NCBI GenBank assembly: GCA_965262585.1
Contig: OZ253546.1
Coordinates: 2,108,001-2,172,000, forward strand
Source: JAHRAW01 sp965262585
GTDB taxonomy: Bacteria; Pseudomonadota; Gammaproteobacteria; Arenicellales; Poriferihabitantaceae
Reading direction: 5' to 3'
DNA length: 64,000 nt
The notes beneath the pieces are model-generated. The model saw only the letters and a list, made by a program, of their open reading frames with translations, ran no database searches and was not told the origin of the DNA. Positions 44,564 through 53,902 of the stretch are shown here, piece by piece (within the stretch, counting starts at the first letter, position 1; each line of letters starts with the position of its first letter). Position numbers and translations under genes: made by a program.

Positions 44564-44719
44564 TGGTTTCATTAGATATGTCATTGGATATTTCATTAGA
44601 TATTTCATGGATAGGTCGCTATTGGTTTTTCAGAATGATGGGTGTCCGCCACCGGCAGATTCGCTTTTAGGGAGACGATGAGATTGCGGCATTATATTTT
44701 AGAAAGTTGCGCCCGGCAA

Positions 44720-47635
44720 TTACGATTCGGTTGTTCCGTACGAGTCGGGTTCTACTTCCATGATGCGGGTTGTTTTGCCGCCGTGTACGCTGGGTTCGAA
44801 GCACCATTTGCGCCGTAATAAATCCAGTGGTCCGAGAATGGATTCCGGCAAGTTCAGAAGTTCCACCAGCACCGCCCGGTCGAGGTCGTGGCGGATTTGG
44901 TCGTGATAGGCTTCGTTGGCGGGCTGAAAATGCTTATCCTTGAAGCGCGAGAAAATACGCGCCGCAAGTTTGTGTTGTTTGGCACTGAGGTCGCGGGTGT
45001 CCAATATCGGCAAGTCGGGGAGTTGGCTTATGGTTTTTATGGCTCTGCCACCTTGTTGTCGAGAGGCCGAATGCCACCATAACAACAGCCCCAGCGTGGA
45101 GTTCGCCCACAACATTATCGCCGCTTCGTGGGTTGCGTGCTTTGGGCGGACATTGGGCCATGCCCTTCCGCCGATGGTCGGCATCGGGGTCACGCAGGCG
45201 GCGAGGCTATTCGCACCCAACCCGAAATCCAGATTGAAATGCAAGGTGGAGCAGGTCTCCCACACCGCATTGGCGGCTTCCCGCATGCCCGGACGCACCC
45301 GCCCTTGCATCTCCGGTTCGACGATGAATGAACGTTCGAGGTCGGAACGGTGCGACCACAAGCACGGATAGGTCGGGATGTCGTGCAGTGTTTCCATATC
45401 AAACGGGCCGCGCGCGCTGCCGTCGGGATGTTTCCCGCTAATATCACGGTGGACTAAACCGCGCTCGGCGATGTCGCCGAGGCGGGTGATGGGTAATGCA
45501 TGCTTGGGGGTGTGCGGCAGGTTCAGGATGCTTTTTTGCAAGTCCGTGGCGGTGGTAATCAAAGTATGATCCAGCACTCCGATCGCGCCGCCCTCCAACA
45601 AACTGCCGAAGGTAATTTCGCCCAGATAATCGCCGCCCGCCGAAATTCTGCCGTTTGCTTGGACGCTTTCTTTGCAGATGATGCGCGCCATCACCGAGGC
45701 TTGCACCGCATTATCCGGGCGTTTTCGCAGCGAGACAAACTGCGTTTGTGTGAGTTCGTCTTCACGCTTGGCGGCGCGTTTTTTGCCAATCAACAACACC
45801 TCGGCGATGGCGGTGTCGGCGGAAAAAGAGGTGGTTTTCACGCCGCTGGAAACGATCGAGACCAGCGTGAGGTCGTCATAATGCGCGGCGACAAACTGCC
45901 GACTCTTGGCCCATGCGGTGCCTCGTGCGAAAGTGGCCGGCAGCACCAATGCCAGCACCCCGCCGGGCTTGAGTTTCTGGTGCGCGAGGTCGATGAAGTT
46001 GGAAGCGAGACCGGCATTGCCATGCCCGGCGTGCTCCGGCAACCTTGCGTTTATTTTCCGCAATCTTGCGGACATCGCTCGTTGTTCATCTTCGCTGGTG
46101 GAAAATCCGGCAAATGAAGGTACCGGTTTGTCGGTGATTTCGTGGTTGGTCGGACGGGTGAAGGGCGGGTTCATGATGACCAAATCGCAACTGTTGTGTT
46201 CCAACGAAAACATGGCTTGAGTATCTTTGCTCTCAAGTTTTTGTTCTCTGCGGCCACCGAGGCGTTTTTGGTGTTGTAATAAATCCCGCGAGGCTTCTTG
46301 CTCGATTAAATCTAACGCCCCCAGGGACAGCGCATCGCCGCCGTAGGGCAGGGTATGTACTTTGGTGTCGTCAAAGGTAATGGTGGGATGAACGCCGGAC
46401 AAAATGGAAACCGCCAAATGAACCCCGGCCGGCATAATGTCAGTCGCTATCAGGGACTGTTCCATCATCTGCTTGTGGATGGCAGCGTCGTCATGTCCGG
46501 CGCGGCGATGGCGTGCCAATACCGCGTGATACGCCGCCGCCAACAAGGTGCCGGTGCCGCAGGCGAAGTCGGCCAGACAAAGCGCCGGGGCGGTGCTTTC
46601 GTCGGTGTAGTCCACCCGCATTTTGTCGGCGGCAATTTCGGCCAGCAGCATCGCCGATTCCGGCAAGGTATAGAAAGTCGCCAGAAATTTGCGGTCGGTA
46701 ATCAAGCGTTGAAACATCCGCCCGTAAATATCGTGTGAGCCAATGATGCCCGAAGCGAAAAATTTCGTGGTAACTTTAGCCAACAAGTCGAGAATTTGAG
46801 GCGCAATTATCGGCGGGATTACCGACAGCACCCGGCGCGCGATGTCAAATACCGGGTAGTAGTTAATTTCGTCCATAATCCGCTCCCATTCGATCATCAC
46901 CTCATCGGTTATCAATCTGCCGTGAAACTGCAACTGCGGGAAGTCGCGGATGTTGTTCGTGCCGGCAAGAATTTGGTGAAAAGTCAGCGCATTGGCAATA
47001 ATTGCCATCGCCATGCGCGTAGTCTGCAGACCCGTGGACTGGTGTAAAATCTCGGCGATTTTTACTTCCACATCCGGCTTGTCTCTGGTTGCATCGATCA
47101 AGCGTGCGCCCGCCGCGCTCACGCCGCCTTCTAAAATTTCTAAACTCTCGGCAATTAACTTCTCGGAAATGGCGGCGTTTTCAATCACCGCAACCAAATC
47201 ATCGACGCTGCCCTGCAGCCATTTTTTCCGGGGCCAGCGATGCACGGGAGTATGGGGAGCGCCGGGGGCATCGCTGGAAAGCAGGCAGTATTCTAAACGG
47301 CTGTTGATGATAGCCTCTTCCAACTGTGCCGCGACCACTTCTTTGATTTCTTGCGGCACCCGCACCGCAATCACTTGTTCGATGGTCTGTTCAGTGGTGC
47401 GCACCACGCGCCCAAGCCGTGCGATGGCATCCGCTTCCACCGTGTATGCCGGCAGGAACTCAACTTCGACGATGACGGGAACCAAGGAATTGATTAAGAT
47501 GTCCGGGGTTCCGGTGCCATGCAGGGCACTCCCCGCTTCGGCCACAACAACATTATTCTTCCGCCATCGCGGGTTTTTGTGCCGCAAAATTTCGGCTAAC
47601 TTAGCGTTGAAAGTGGTTTCGCGGATGACCGGCAT
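44720..47635 (-). CDS. N6-adenine DNA methylase with nuclease-like N-terminus (candidate single-chain restriction-modification enzyme)
   Basis: A 971-residue protein. The SAM motif DFACGTGTLLAAA is at residues 356-368 and catalytic NPPF at 489-492 (with FYTLPESAMLLAEI before), the gamma-class order of type I and IIG methylases. At residues 44-60, PDILINSLVPVIVEVEF resembles a PD-(D/E)xK nuclease core, though the final residue is Glu rather than Lys. The C-terminal 450 residues may include target recognition. No hsdS or hsdR genes are adjacent. AGGGA lies 8 bases before the start at 47635; the reading frame upstream of it is open for 195 codons but overlaps glycerate kinase. Confidence 0.75.
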   Translation of the reverse strand: MPVIRETTFNAKLAEILRHKNPRWRKNNVVVAEAGSALHGTGTPDILINSLVPVIVEVEFLPAYTVEADAIARLGRVVRTTEQTIEQVIAVRVPQEIKEVVAAQLEEAIINSRLEYCLLSSDAPGAPHTPVHRWPRKKWLQGSVDDLVAVIENAAISEKLIAESLEILEGGVSAAGARLIDATRDKPDVEVKIAEILHQSTGLQTTRMAMAIIANALTFHQILAGTNNIRDFPQLQFHGRLITDEVMIEWERIMDEINYYPVFDIARRVLSVIPPIIAPQILDLLAKVTTKFFASGIIGSHDIYGRMFQRLITDRKFLATFYTLPESAMLLAEIAADKMRVDYTDESTAPALCLADFACGTGTLLAAAYHAVLARHRRAGHDDAAIHKQMMEQSLIATDIMPAGVHLAVSILSGVHPTITFDDTKVHTLPYGGDALSLGALDLIEQEASRDLLQHQKRLGGRREQKLESKDTQAMFSLEHNSCDLVIMNPPFTRPTNHEITDKPVPSFAGFSTSEDEQRAMSARLRKINARLPEHAGHGNAGLASNFIDLAHQKLKPGGVLALVLPATFARGTAWAKSRQFVAAHYDDLTLVSIVSSGVKTTSFSADTAIAEVLLIGKKRAAKREDELTQTQFVSLRKRPDNAVQASVMARIICKESVQANGRISAGGDYLGEITFGSLLEGGAIGVLDHTLITTATDLQKSILNLPHTPKHALPITRLGDIAERGLVHRDISGKHPDGSARGPFDMETLHDIPTYPCLWSHRSDLERSFIVEPEMQGRVRPGMREAANAVWETCSTLHFNLDFGLGANSLAACVTPMPTIGGRAWPNVRPKHATHEAAIMLWANSTLGLLLWWHSASRQQGGRAIKTISQLPDLPILDTRDLSAKQHKLAARIFSRFKDKHFQPANEAYHDQIRHDLDRAVLVELLNLPESILGPLDLLRRKWCFEPSVHGGKTTRIMEVEPDSYGTTES

Positions 47636-47737
47636 ACTCATTTCCCTGAATGGTGCTCTGAACGGCACCCTGAACGGCGAACGGGCTACATTGTAAGGCA
47701 AACGCCGCCACCACGCGAGAAACCGGACCTTGGCATT

Positions 47738-48964
47738 ATGAGAGATCATCCAAATATCAGAGATAAAGCCCTCCTGATCCGCGCATGGAAAGCCGGGGTG
47801 GAAAGCGTTGGCGGGGAGCGGGTGACCCGTGCCGCCATTGCCGGGGATCGAATCGAACCGATAACCCATTTGCTGGCGGTGGGCAAGGCGGCGTCTTCGA
47901 TGTGTGCGGGGGCGTTGGATGGCTTTGCTAAAAACGGACGGGGGCTGGTGGTGACCAAGTATGGGCATTGCGATGATGCAATCGCCGCGCATCCGCGGGT
48001 TGCGGTAATCGAGGCGGGGCATCCAACGCCGGATGAGAATAGTTTGCGGGGCGGTCGGGCGGTGGATGAATTCGTGCGTTCGGTGCCGCCCGGGGAGCGG
48101 CTGGTGATGCTGGTGTCCGGGGGTGCTTCGGCGTTGGCGGAAGTGTTGCCGGAGGCGGTGGGTCTGGAAGTATTGCGGGAGATTACCGGGGAACTGCTGG
48201 CAAGCGGTTGTGACATCACGCAAATCAACGCTGTGCGAGTTCGGCTTTCTTCCATCAAGGGCGGAAAATTGCTGGGCCGGTTCGGTGGCCGGTCGGTGCG
48301 CGTGTATGCGATTTCCGATGTTACCGGTGACGATATTGCTTTGATTGGCGGCGGCATCGGTGGTATGAATCCACCGCTGTCATCAGTAGACCCGTTGCCG
48401 CCGAAGATTGAAAAATTACTGGGCCGCTTTGAGCACGACCAATCCGGTCTCGCCGATTGCGGTGCGTTTGCCTATCACACGGCAATCATCGGCTCCAACC
48501 GCATCGCTCGTGAAGCCGCAGATCGATTCTTGTGCGCGCAGGGAATACCGGTCGTTACCAACGCAGAATCCCTGAACAAGGACATACACGCCGCCGCCCA
48601 ACAAATCGCCGCCGAGTTGTTCAGCGGGCCGGCGGGTGCGTATATCTGGGGCGGCGAGCCGACGGTGGTTTTGCCCGCAAGCCCCGGCGTTGGCGGACGC
48701 AATCAAAGCCTCGCTCTGGCGGTGGCCGGGGAGATTCGCGGGCGAAAAATCTCGGTGCTGGTGGCCGGCACCGACGGCACCGATGGTCCCACCAACGCCG
48801 CCGGCGGACTGGTGGACGGCGACACCTTCGACGCCGCATCGGGCGCGAGTAACGCATTGCAAAAAGCCAACGCGGGAATATACCTCGCAAGAATTGCCGC
48901 TTTGTTCAAACCCGGCCCCACCGGAACCAATGTAATGGATCTGGCCATCGCGATAAAACAATAA
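47738..48964 (+). CDS. glycerate 2-kinase, MOFRL family
   Basis: A 408-residue protein with the DUF4147 domain (LLAVGKAASSMCAGALDGF; GGASALAE) and the MOFRL C-terminal motif GGRNQSLALAVA, then AGTDGTDGPTNAAGG. It phosphorylates glycerate to 2-phosphoglycerate in glycolate/serine or tartronate routes. Divergent to the methylase by about 100 bases. Confidence 0.92.
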   Translation: MRDHPNIRDKALLIRAWKAGVESVGGERVTRAAIAGDRIEPITHLLAVGKAASSMCAGALDGFAKNGRGLVVTKYGHCDDAIAAHPRVAVIEAGHPTPDENSLRGGRAVDEFVRSVPPGERLVMLVSGGASALAEVLPEAVGLEVLREITGELLASGCDITQINAVRVRLSSIKGGKLLGRFGGRSVRVYAISDVTGDDIALIGGGIGGMNPPLSSVDPLPPKIEKLLGRFEHDQSGLADCGAFAYHTAIIGSNRIAREAADRFLCAQGIPVVTNAESLNKDIHAAAQQIAAELFSGPAGAYIWGGEPTVVLPASPGVGGRNQSLALAVAGEIRGRKISVLVAGTDGTDGPTNAAGGLVDGDTFDAASGASNALQKANAGIYLARIAALFKPGPTGTNVMDLAIAIKQ

Positions 48965-48988
48965 CCACGCCGCCGATGGTTTTTAATC

Positions 48989-50881
48989 TCAGGCCACTTC
49001 CGCCTGATGGCCTTTTTTGATTATCCACGCCTTGCGGTCTGGTGCGCGTTTTTTCGACAGCAGCATGTCCATGATCGAACGGGTTTGATTGTCTTGAGAC
49101 ACTTCCAGTTTCACCAGTCGACGGGTGGCGGTATTCATCGTGGTTTCGCGTAACTGCAGCGGGTTCATTTCCCCGAGCCCTTTGAAGCGTTGCACGTTGA
49201 CTGTGCCGCGAATTTTTTCCGCTGTGATGTGCGCCAGAATCTTTTCCTTTTCGGCATCGTCGAGCGCGTAATACACATGCTTGGCGACGTCGATGCGATA
49301 CAGCGGCGGCATCGCCACGCATACCCGGCCGTCTTTGACCAGTTTCGGGAAATGCCGTAGAAACAGCGCGCATAGCAAGGCCGCAATATGCGCTCCGTCG
49401 GAGTCGGCGTCGGCGAGGATGCACACTCGCCCGTAGCGCAGTCCATCGGTGTCGTTTGAGCCCGGATCGACCCCCAGAGCGATGGCGATGTCGTGCACTT
49501 CCTGGGATGACAGTACTTCCGAAGAGTCCACTTCCCATGTATTCAGAATCTTTCCGCGCAACGGCATGATCGCTTGAAACACCCGGTCGCGCGCTTGCTT
49601 GGCCGAGCCGCCGGCGGAATCGCCTTCCACCAGAAACAGTTCGGTCATCTCCAAATCATCGCTGGTGCAGTCCGCCAGTTTGCCCGGCAGGGCAGGGCCG
49701 CCGGTAATCTTCTTGCGCTTGACCCGCTTGCCAGCCCGCAGTCTTCGCTGGGCGTTGTCGATGGCGAGGTGCGCAATTTTTTCGCCTTCGTCGATGTGCT
49801 GGTTGAGCCACAAACTGAACGCATCTTTGATCACGCCCTGCACAAACTGGCCGGTCTGCCGAGACGACAAGCGATCCTTAGCTTGACCGCTAAATCTCGG
49901 TTCGACGACGCGCACCGAGAGCACATAAGCGCAGGTATTCCAGACGTCTTCGGGGGTTAGTTTCACGCCCCGGGGCAGCAGGTCGCGGAACTCGCAGAAC
50001 TCACGGATGGCATCCAGCAGGCCGCTTCGAAAGCCGCTGAGGTGGGTGCCGCCTTGAGTGGTTGGAATCAGGTTGACATAGCTTTCGGCAACCGAATCAC
50101 CGCCGTCGGTGATCCACGCCACCACCCACTGAACTTCGCCGTCTTTTTCCTTGTGTTCGCCGGTGAACGGCACCGACGGCACCATCTCCGCCGCGCCCAG
50201 CGAGGTACAAAAATAATCCAGCAGCCCGTTGTGGTATTGCCATTGTTCATCGTTATCGGGGTTGTTTTCATCACAAAAAGCGACCCGCAGCCCGGAGCAC
50301 AATACCGCCTTGGCGCGCAGCGTTCGTTTCAGGCGGCCGATGTGGAATTTGGGCGAGTCGAAGTACTGCTCATCCGGGGTAAAGCGAATCACCGTGCCCG
50401 TAATTTTCTTGGCCACCGTGCCAGTGACCTTGAGTTCGGATACGCGCTCGCCGTGGGCGAAAGCGATGTGTCGCTGCTCGCCGTCTCGCCGGACCCAGAC
50501 TTCAAGGCGGGTTGACAGGGCGTTCACCACGGACACGCCGACGCCGTGCAGGCCGCCGGAAAACCGGTAGTTCTTGCCGGAGAATTTACCGCCGGCGTGG
50601 AGCCGGGTGAGGATCACTTCAACGCCGCTCAAGCCTTCTTCCTTGTGAAGGTCAATCGGCATGCCACGGCCGTTGTCGGATACGGTCAGCGAACCGTCCG
50701 GATGCAAGTGCACCTCGACGCAATCGGCGTGTCCGGCGATCGCTTCATCCACGCTATTGTCGATGACCTCGTGGGCGAGGTGGTTGGGACGGTCGGTATT
50801 GGTGAACATCCCCGGCCGCTTGCGCACCGGTTCCAAGCCGGTGAGCACCTCGATGGCCGAGGCATCGTAGCGATCAGACAT
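48989..50881 (-). CDS. parE: DNA topoisomerase IV subunit B
   Basis: A 630-residue ATPase/TOPRIM subunit of topoisomerase IV, which unlinks daughter chromosomes. GHKL ATP site DNSVDEAIAGHAD, DNGRGMP, and GGLHGVGVSVVNALS; TOPRIM LFLVEGDSAGGSAKQARDR and DADSDGAHI. The length is that of ParE rather than GyrB. parC is not in the window. Confidence 0.95.
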   Translation of the reverse strand: MSDRYDASAIEVLTGLEPVRKRPGMFTNTDRPNHLAHEVIDNSVDEAIAGHADCVEVHLHPDGSLTVSDNGRGMPIDLHKEEGLSGVEVILTRLHAGGKFSGKNYRFSGGLHGVGVSVVNALSTRLEVWVRRDGEQRHIAFAHGERVSELKVTGTVAKKITGTVIRFTPDEQYFDSPKFHIGRLKRTLRAKAVLCSGLRVAFCDENNPDNDEQWQYHNGLLDYFCTSLGAAEMVPSVPFTGEHKEKDGEVQWVVAWITDGGDSVAESYVNLIPTTQGGTHLSGFRSGLLDAIREFCEFRDLLPRGVKLTPEDVWNTCAYVLSVRVVEPRFSGQAKDRLSSRQTGQFVQGVIKDAFSLWLNQHIDEGEKIAHLAIDNAQRRLRAGKRVKRKKITGGPALPGKLADCTSDDLEMTELFLVEGDSAGGSAKQARDRVFQAIMPLRGKILNTWEVDSSEVLSSQEVHDIAIALGVDPGSNDTDGLRYGRVCILADADSDGAHIAALLCALFLRHFPKLVKDGRVCVAMPPLYRIDVAKHVYYALDDAEKEKILAHITAEKIRGTVNVQRFKGLGEMNPLQLRETTMNTATRRLVKLEVSQDNQTRSIMDMLLSKKRAPDRKAWIIKKGHQAEVA

Positions 50882-50918
50882 TAGCGGCGGAGCGGTTTCA
50901 TTCGTTGTAGTATGACCT

Positions 50919-50955
50919 GTGGCGTGACTTGTGGCGTGACTTGTAGCATGACGCG
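50919..50955. repeat. short tandem repeat between parE and a metalloprotease-like gene
   Basis: Three imperfect copies of a 13-base unit (CTGTGGCGTGACT, TTGTGGCGTGACT, TTGTAGCATGACG) in the divergent gap. May be inert or part of the parE upstream region. Confidence 0.6.
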
Positions 50956-51028
50956 ATAATAACCCATTCGCCGCCCGCGCCGGTGCCGTGGCGAGAAATT
51001 ACCCGCGCAAAGTTGCACACTTTCCTGC

Positions 51029-51541
51029 ATGCCCTACGCCTACTACAAAAAACTCAACCGCCGCCAGCAGGCGATTTACCGGAAAAGCGACCGCATGGAA
51101 ACCTTTGCCATTCCCGGCGGTGCTGATTTCGCCACGCCAAGCGCGGCCTTGCGAGATGCGCTGGAGGCCGCACATCCCGGCCCCATCGGGGTGGGGCAAG
51201 CGGCCGGGTGTTTGTCGACGGCGGTGACGGAAGTGCTGGGGGCGCCGCCGCTTACCGTCAAGATTGGCAAACGCCGCCCCGGCGATAACCGCAGCGAACT
51301 GCACGGCCTTTACCAACCCGCCGACAACGACGACCCGGCCCGCATCACGGTGTGGATGTATACCGCCCAACGCCGCCAGGTGGTTAAGTTCCGCACCTTC
51401 CTGCGCACCCTCGCCCACGAGATATGCCACCACCTCGACTACGAATTACTGGGCTTGGAAGAATCATTCCACACCGCCGGTTTCTTCAAACGCGAGTCCT
51501 TTCTCTACCGCCGCTTGCTCGGCGAAGATGTTATTTCATGA
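51029..51541 (+). CDS. small zinc-protease-like protein (HExxH)
   Basis: A 170-residue protein with HEICHH in TLAHEICHHLDY, a HExxH zinc site, and a possible third ligand in the following ESFHTAGF. There is no signal peptide. It resembles small SprT-like or hypothetical zinc peptidases found in Gammaproteobacteria; substrate unknown. Confidence 0.65.
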   Translation: MPYAYYKKLNRRQQAIYRKSDRMETFAIPGGADFATPSAALRDALEAAHPGPIGVGQAAGCLSTAVTEVLGAPPLTVKIGKRRPGDNRSELHGLYQPADNDDPARITVWMYTAQRRQVVKFRTFLRTLAHEICHHLDYELLGLEESFHTAGFFKRESFLYRRLLGEDVIS

Positions 51542-51638
51542 GTAGGTATTGTGTATTGTTATATTGAATGTTTTGTGGTATACCCTCGCTTGCGCACACA
51601 CGTTTGCGAAACTCGATTGTATCGCAGATGATTTCCAG

Positions 51639-52226
51639 ATGACTTCAGCAAAAAATGCAATGTTGACCACAAACACACTGACACAGATGGCGGCTTTCTT
51701 TGTTGACAAAGAAGGTGAACCCATCAGTGTCCTGAAGTTAGTTAAATTGGCGTATCTGGCGGATCGCGAAGCGATGTGCCGTTATGGTTTTCCCCTATCA
51801 CTCGACAACATGGTTTCTATGCAACATGGCCCGGTACTGTCCCACATGCTTAACCTCATTAACGGAGATGTAGCAAAGGTCGAGAGCGATGTGTGGGATC
51901 AATGGATATCCGCCCGTGAAAACGACAAAGTTGCATTAAAAAAACAGTTTACTCGTAGCGACCTGGATTATATTAGCGAAAATGATTTGGTAGTTCTGGA
52001 GGATGTGTGGAAGAAATTCGGGCACATGGATCAGTGGCAGTTGCGGGATTATACGCACGATAAATGTTCCGAATGGCGTGCCCCGGTCAATTCGGGAAGC
52101 CGGTCAATGCCGATCGATGAGATTGATGTATTCAGAGCGGTAGGAATAGAAGAAAAAGTAGCACTTGAATTGGCCAAAGAAGTTAGAGCCGAGAGAGCGC
52201 TGGATATTGCTTTCTCGCAACCGTGA
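51639..52226 (+). CDS. Panacea-domain (DUF4065/SocA-like) antitoxin
   Basis: A 195-residue protein with the Panacea layout: LTQMAAFFVDKEGEPISVLKLVKLAYLADREAM, then MQHGPVLSHMLNLI. The domain neutralises a wide range of toxins. It overlaps the next gene by four bases (GTGA), as in toxin-antitoxin operons. The start at 51639 is preferred; upstream codons back to 51549 look non-coding. Confidence 0.8.
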   Translation: MTSAKNAMLTTNTLTQMAAFFVDKEGEPISVLKLVKLAYLADREAMCRYGFPLSLDNMVSMQHGPVLSHMLNLINGDVAKVESDVWDQWISARENDKVALKKQFTRSDLDYISENDLVVLEDVWKKFGHMDQWQLRDYTHDKCSEWRAPVNSGSRSMPIDEIDVFRAVGIEEKVALELAKEVRAERALDIAFSQP

Positions 52227-52630
52227 GTTTCCGGGTTGTTCGCCGGGCGGCACTTCTTATTCCCTCCAATCCTCAGGGAGATTTAGCGCAAAAACACTTG
52301 TTTGTAATTATGTGTGACCCGGACCCGCAAGGATATGTGTTGTTGGTATCCGCTTCCACTTACAAAGAAGGACGCAAAGGCCATGATGATACCTGCTTGC
52401 TGGAGCAGGGAGATCATCCTTTCATAAAACACAGGAGTTATATTAAATACAGATTGGCTAGGCAAGAGCCTGCGGATAAACTGAAACAGGAAGTAGCCAA
52501 GAAGTTGTACGTCGCCCAGGAAATGATTGACGATGATGTGTTTCAAAGGATACTCGAAGGATTTGGCCGATCCCGTTTAGTTAGTCAATTTGTTTTCAAT
52601 TATCTTCCGCCACCCAATCCATTCCGTTAA
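52223..52630 (+). CDS. putative toxin partner of the Panacea antitoxin
   Basis: A 135-residue protein translated with the Panacea gene (GTGA overlap). LLIPSNPQGDLAQKHLFVIMCDPDPQGYVLLVSAST recalls the beta-barrel of MazF/PemK-like RNases, and TCLLEQGDHPFIKHRSYIKY holds conserved-looking polar residues, but no family is certain. Its role as toxin is inferred from the partner. Confidence 0.6.
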   Translation: MSFRVVRRAALLIPSNPQGDLAQKHLFVIMCDPDPQGYVLLVSASTYKEGRKGHDDTCLLEQGDHPFIKHRSYIKYRLARQEPADKLKQEVAKKLYVAQEMIDDDVFQRILEGFGRSRLVSQFVFNYLPPPNPFR

Positions 52631-52705
52631 GAGAGCGATAGTTCCGAATACCTGCTATTCTGTTACCCCCTTTTTCCCTGAACCGGTTGCCGGTTGGAAT
52701 ACGAT

Positions 52706-52957
52706 ATGTCTTCGAACAAACAAAATCAATCCCCGGACTTCGAGAAATCGTTGGCAGAGTTGGAGGAAATTGTTCGGCGTATGGAGCAGGGGGAGCAGTC
52801 GCTGGAGCAGACGATGAAGGATTTTGAGCGCGGTATGGTGTTGTCGGAGCAGTGTCGCAAAAGCCTCGAAGCAGCCCGACAGCGGGTGGAAAAACTGGTC
52901 GAAAAACACGGTGCCTATAAACTGGAGCCCCTCGAAGACGACCGGGGTGACGAGTAG
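52706..52957 (+). CDS. xseB: exodeoxyribonuclease VII small subunit
   Basis: An 83-residue coiled protein that regulates XseA. DFEKSLAELEEIVRRMEQGEQSLEQTMKDFERGM is the classic XseB core. ispA and dxs follow, the usual order in proteobacteria. Confidence 0.94.
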   Translation: MSSNKQNQSPDFEKSLAELEEIVRRMEQGEQSLEQTMKDFERGMVLSEQCRKSLEAARQRVEKLVEKHGAYKLEPLEDDRGDE

Positions 52958-53902
52958 TTGAGCGACTTTGAGTCCGTTTGGGGGGCTTGCCGGGAACGAA
53001 CCGAACGCGCATTGGCATCGCGCTTGCCCGGCCCGGCGGATTCGGCGGAGCGATTGCACCAAGCCATTCGCTATGCCTGCCTGAATGGCGGCAAGCGATT
53101 TCGCGCCACGCTGGTATACGCCTGTGGCGAGATCGCCGGTGCCACACCGGAGCAACTGGACGCACCGGCGGCGGCGGTGGAGATGATTCACGCTTATTCC
53201 CTCGTTCACGATGATCTGCCGGCCATGGACGATGACGATCTTCGCCGTGGCCGACCGGCCTGCCACATCGCCTACGACGAGGCCACCGCGATACTGGCGG
53301 GGGATGCGTTGCAAGCCCTTGCTTTTGAAATTCTGTGCACCGACCCGGTGCTGGCGGTTCCCGCCGAGCGCAGGTTGCGGATGATTGAGACGCTGGCGCA
53401 CGCCGCCGGGCCCGGCGGCATGGTCGGCGGGCAAGCGTTGGATATGGCTGCCGGTGCCGGTTCCGATGCCGGTTCCGAGACGCCGGATCCACGATCGGCG
53501 CAAACCCCGGCATGCTTGCAGCGCGTCCATGAACTAAAAACCGGCGCCCTGATTCGCGCCGCCGCTCGTCTCGGGGGGCTTACTGCGGCGCGGGTTGACG
53601 AGAAATTGCTCGCCCGCCTCGACCAATACGCGGCCAGCATCGGGCTGGCCTTTCAGGTGGTTGACGACATTCTCGATGTGGCCGCCGCCGATGAGGCCGT
53701 CGCCGACGAGGCTTTGGGGAAACGGCGCGGTGCCGACCGGCGCATGCAAAAGGCCACTTATGTATCCGTGCTCGGCTTGAAAAGGGCCCGCGCCGAGGCG
53801 CATAAATTATGCCGGAATGCCCTCGAAACCGCCGCCGCGCTGGGGGATAATGCAGGGTTCCTTCAACAACTCGCGCATTTTGTGGTGAACCGAAATTTTT
53901 GA
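52958..53902 (+). CDS. ispA: farnesyl diphosphate synthase (polyprenyl synthetase)
   Basis: A 314-residue isoprenoid chain-maker. DDLPAMDDDDLRRG is the first Asp-rich motif and FQVVDDILD the second; GGKRFRATLVYACGE also fits. The TTG at 52958 directly follows the xseB stop and has GGGGTGA upstream. It supplies C15 diphosphate for ubiquinone and undecaprenol routes. Confidence 0.93.
   Translation: MSDFESVWGACRERTERALASRLPGPADSAERLHQAIRYACLNGGKRFRATLVYACGEIAGATPEQLDAPAAAVEMIHAYSLVHDDLPAMDDDDLRRGRPACHIAYDEATAILAGDALQALAFEILCTDPVLAVPAERRLRMIETLAHAAGPGGMVGGQALDMAAGAGSDAGSETPDPRSAQTPACLQRVHELKTGALIRAAARLGGLTAARVDEKLLARLDQYAASIGLAFQVVDDILDVAAADEAVADEALGKRRGADRRMQKATYVSVLGLKRARAEAHKLCRNALETAAALGDNAGFLQQLAHFVVNRNF

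Noticed and set aside
47636..48223. N-terminal extension of the large methylase to 1167 residues
   Set aside because: It lies antisense to the well-supported glycerate kinase gene and has low-complexity, shadow-like composition; a ribosome binding site supports 47635.
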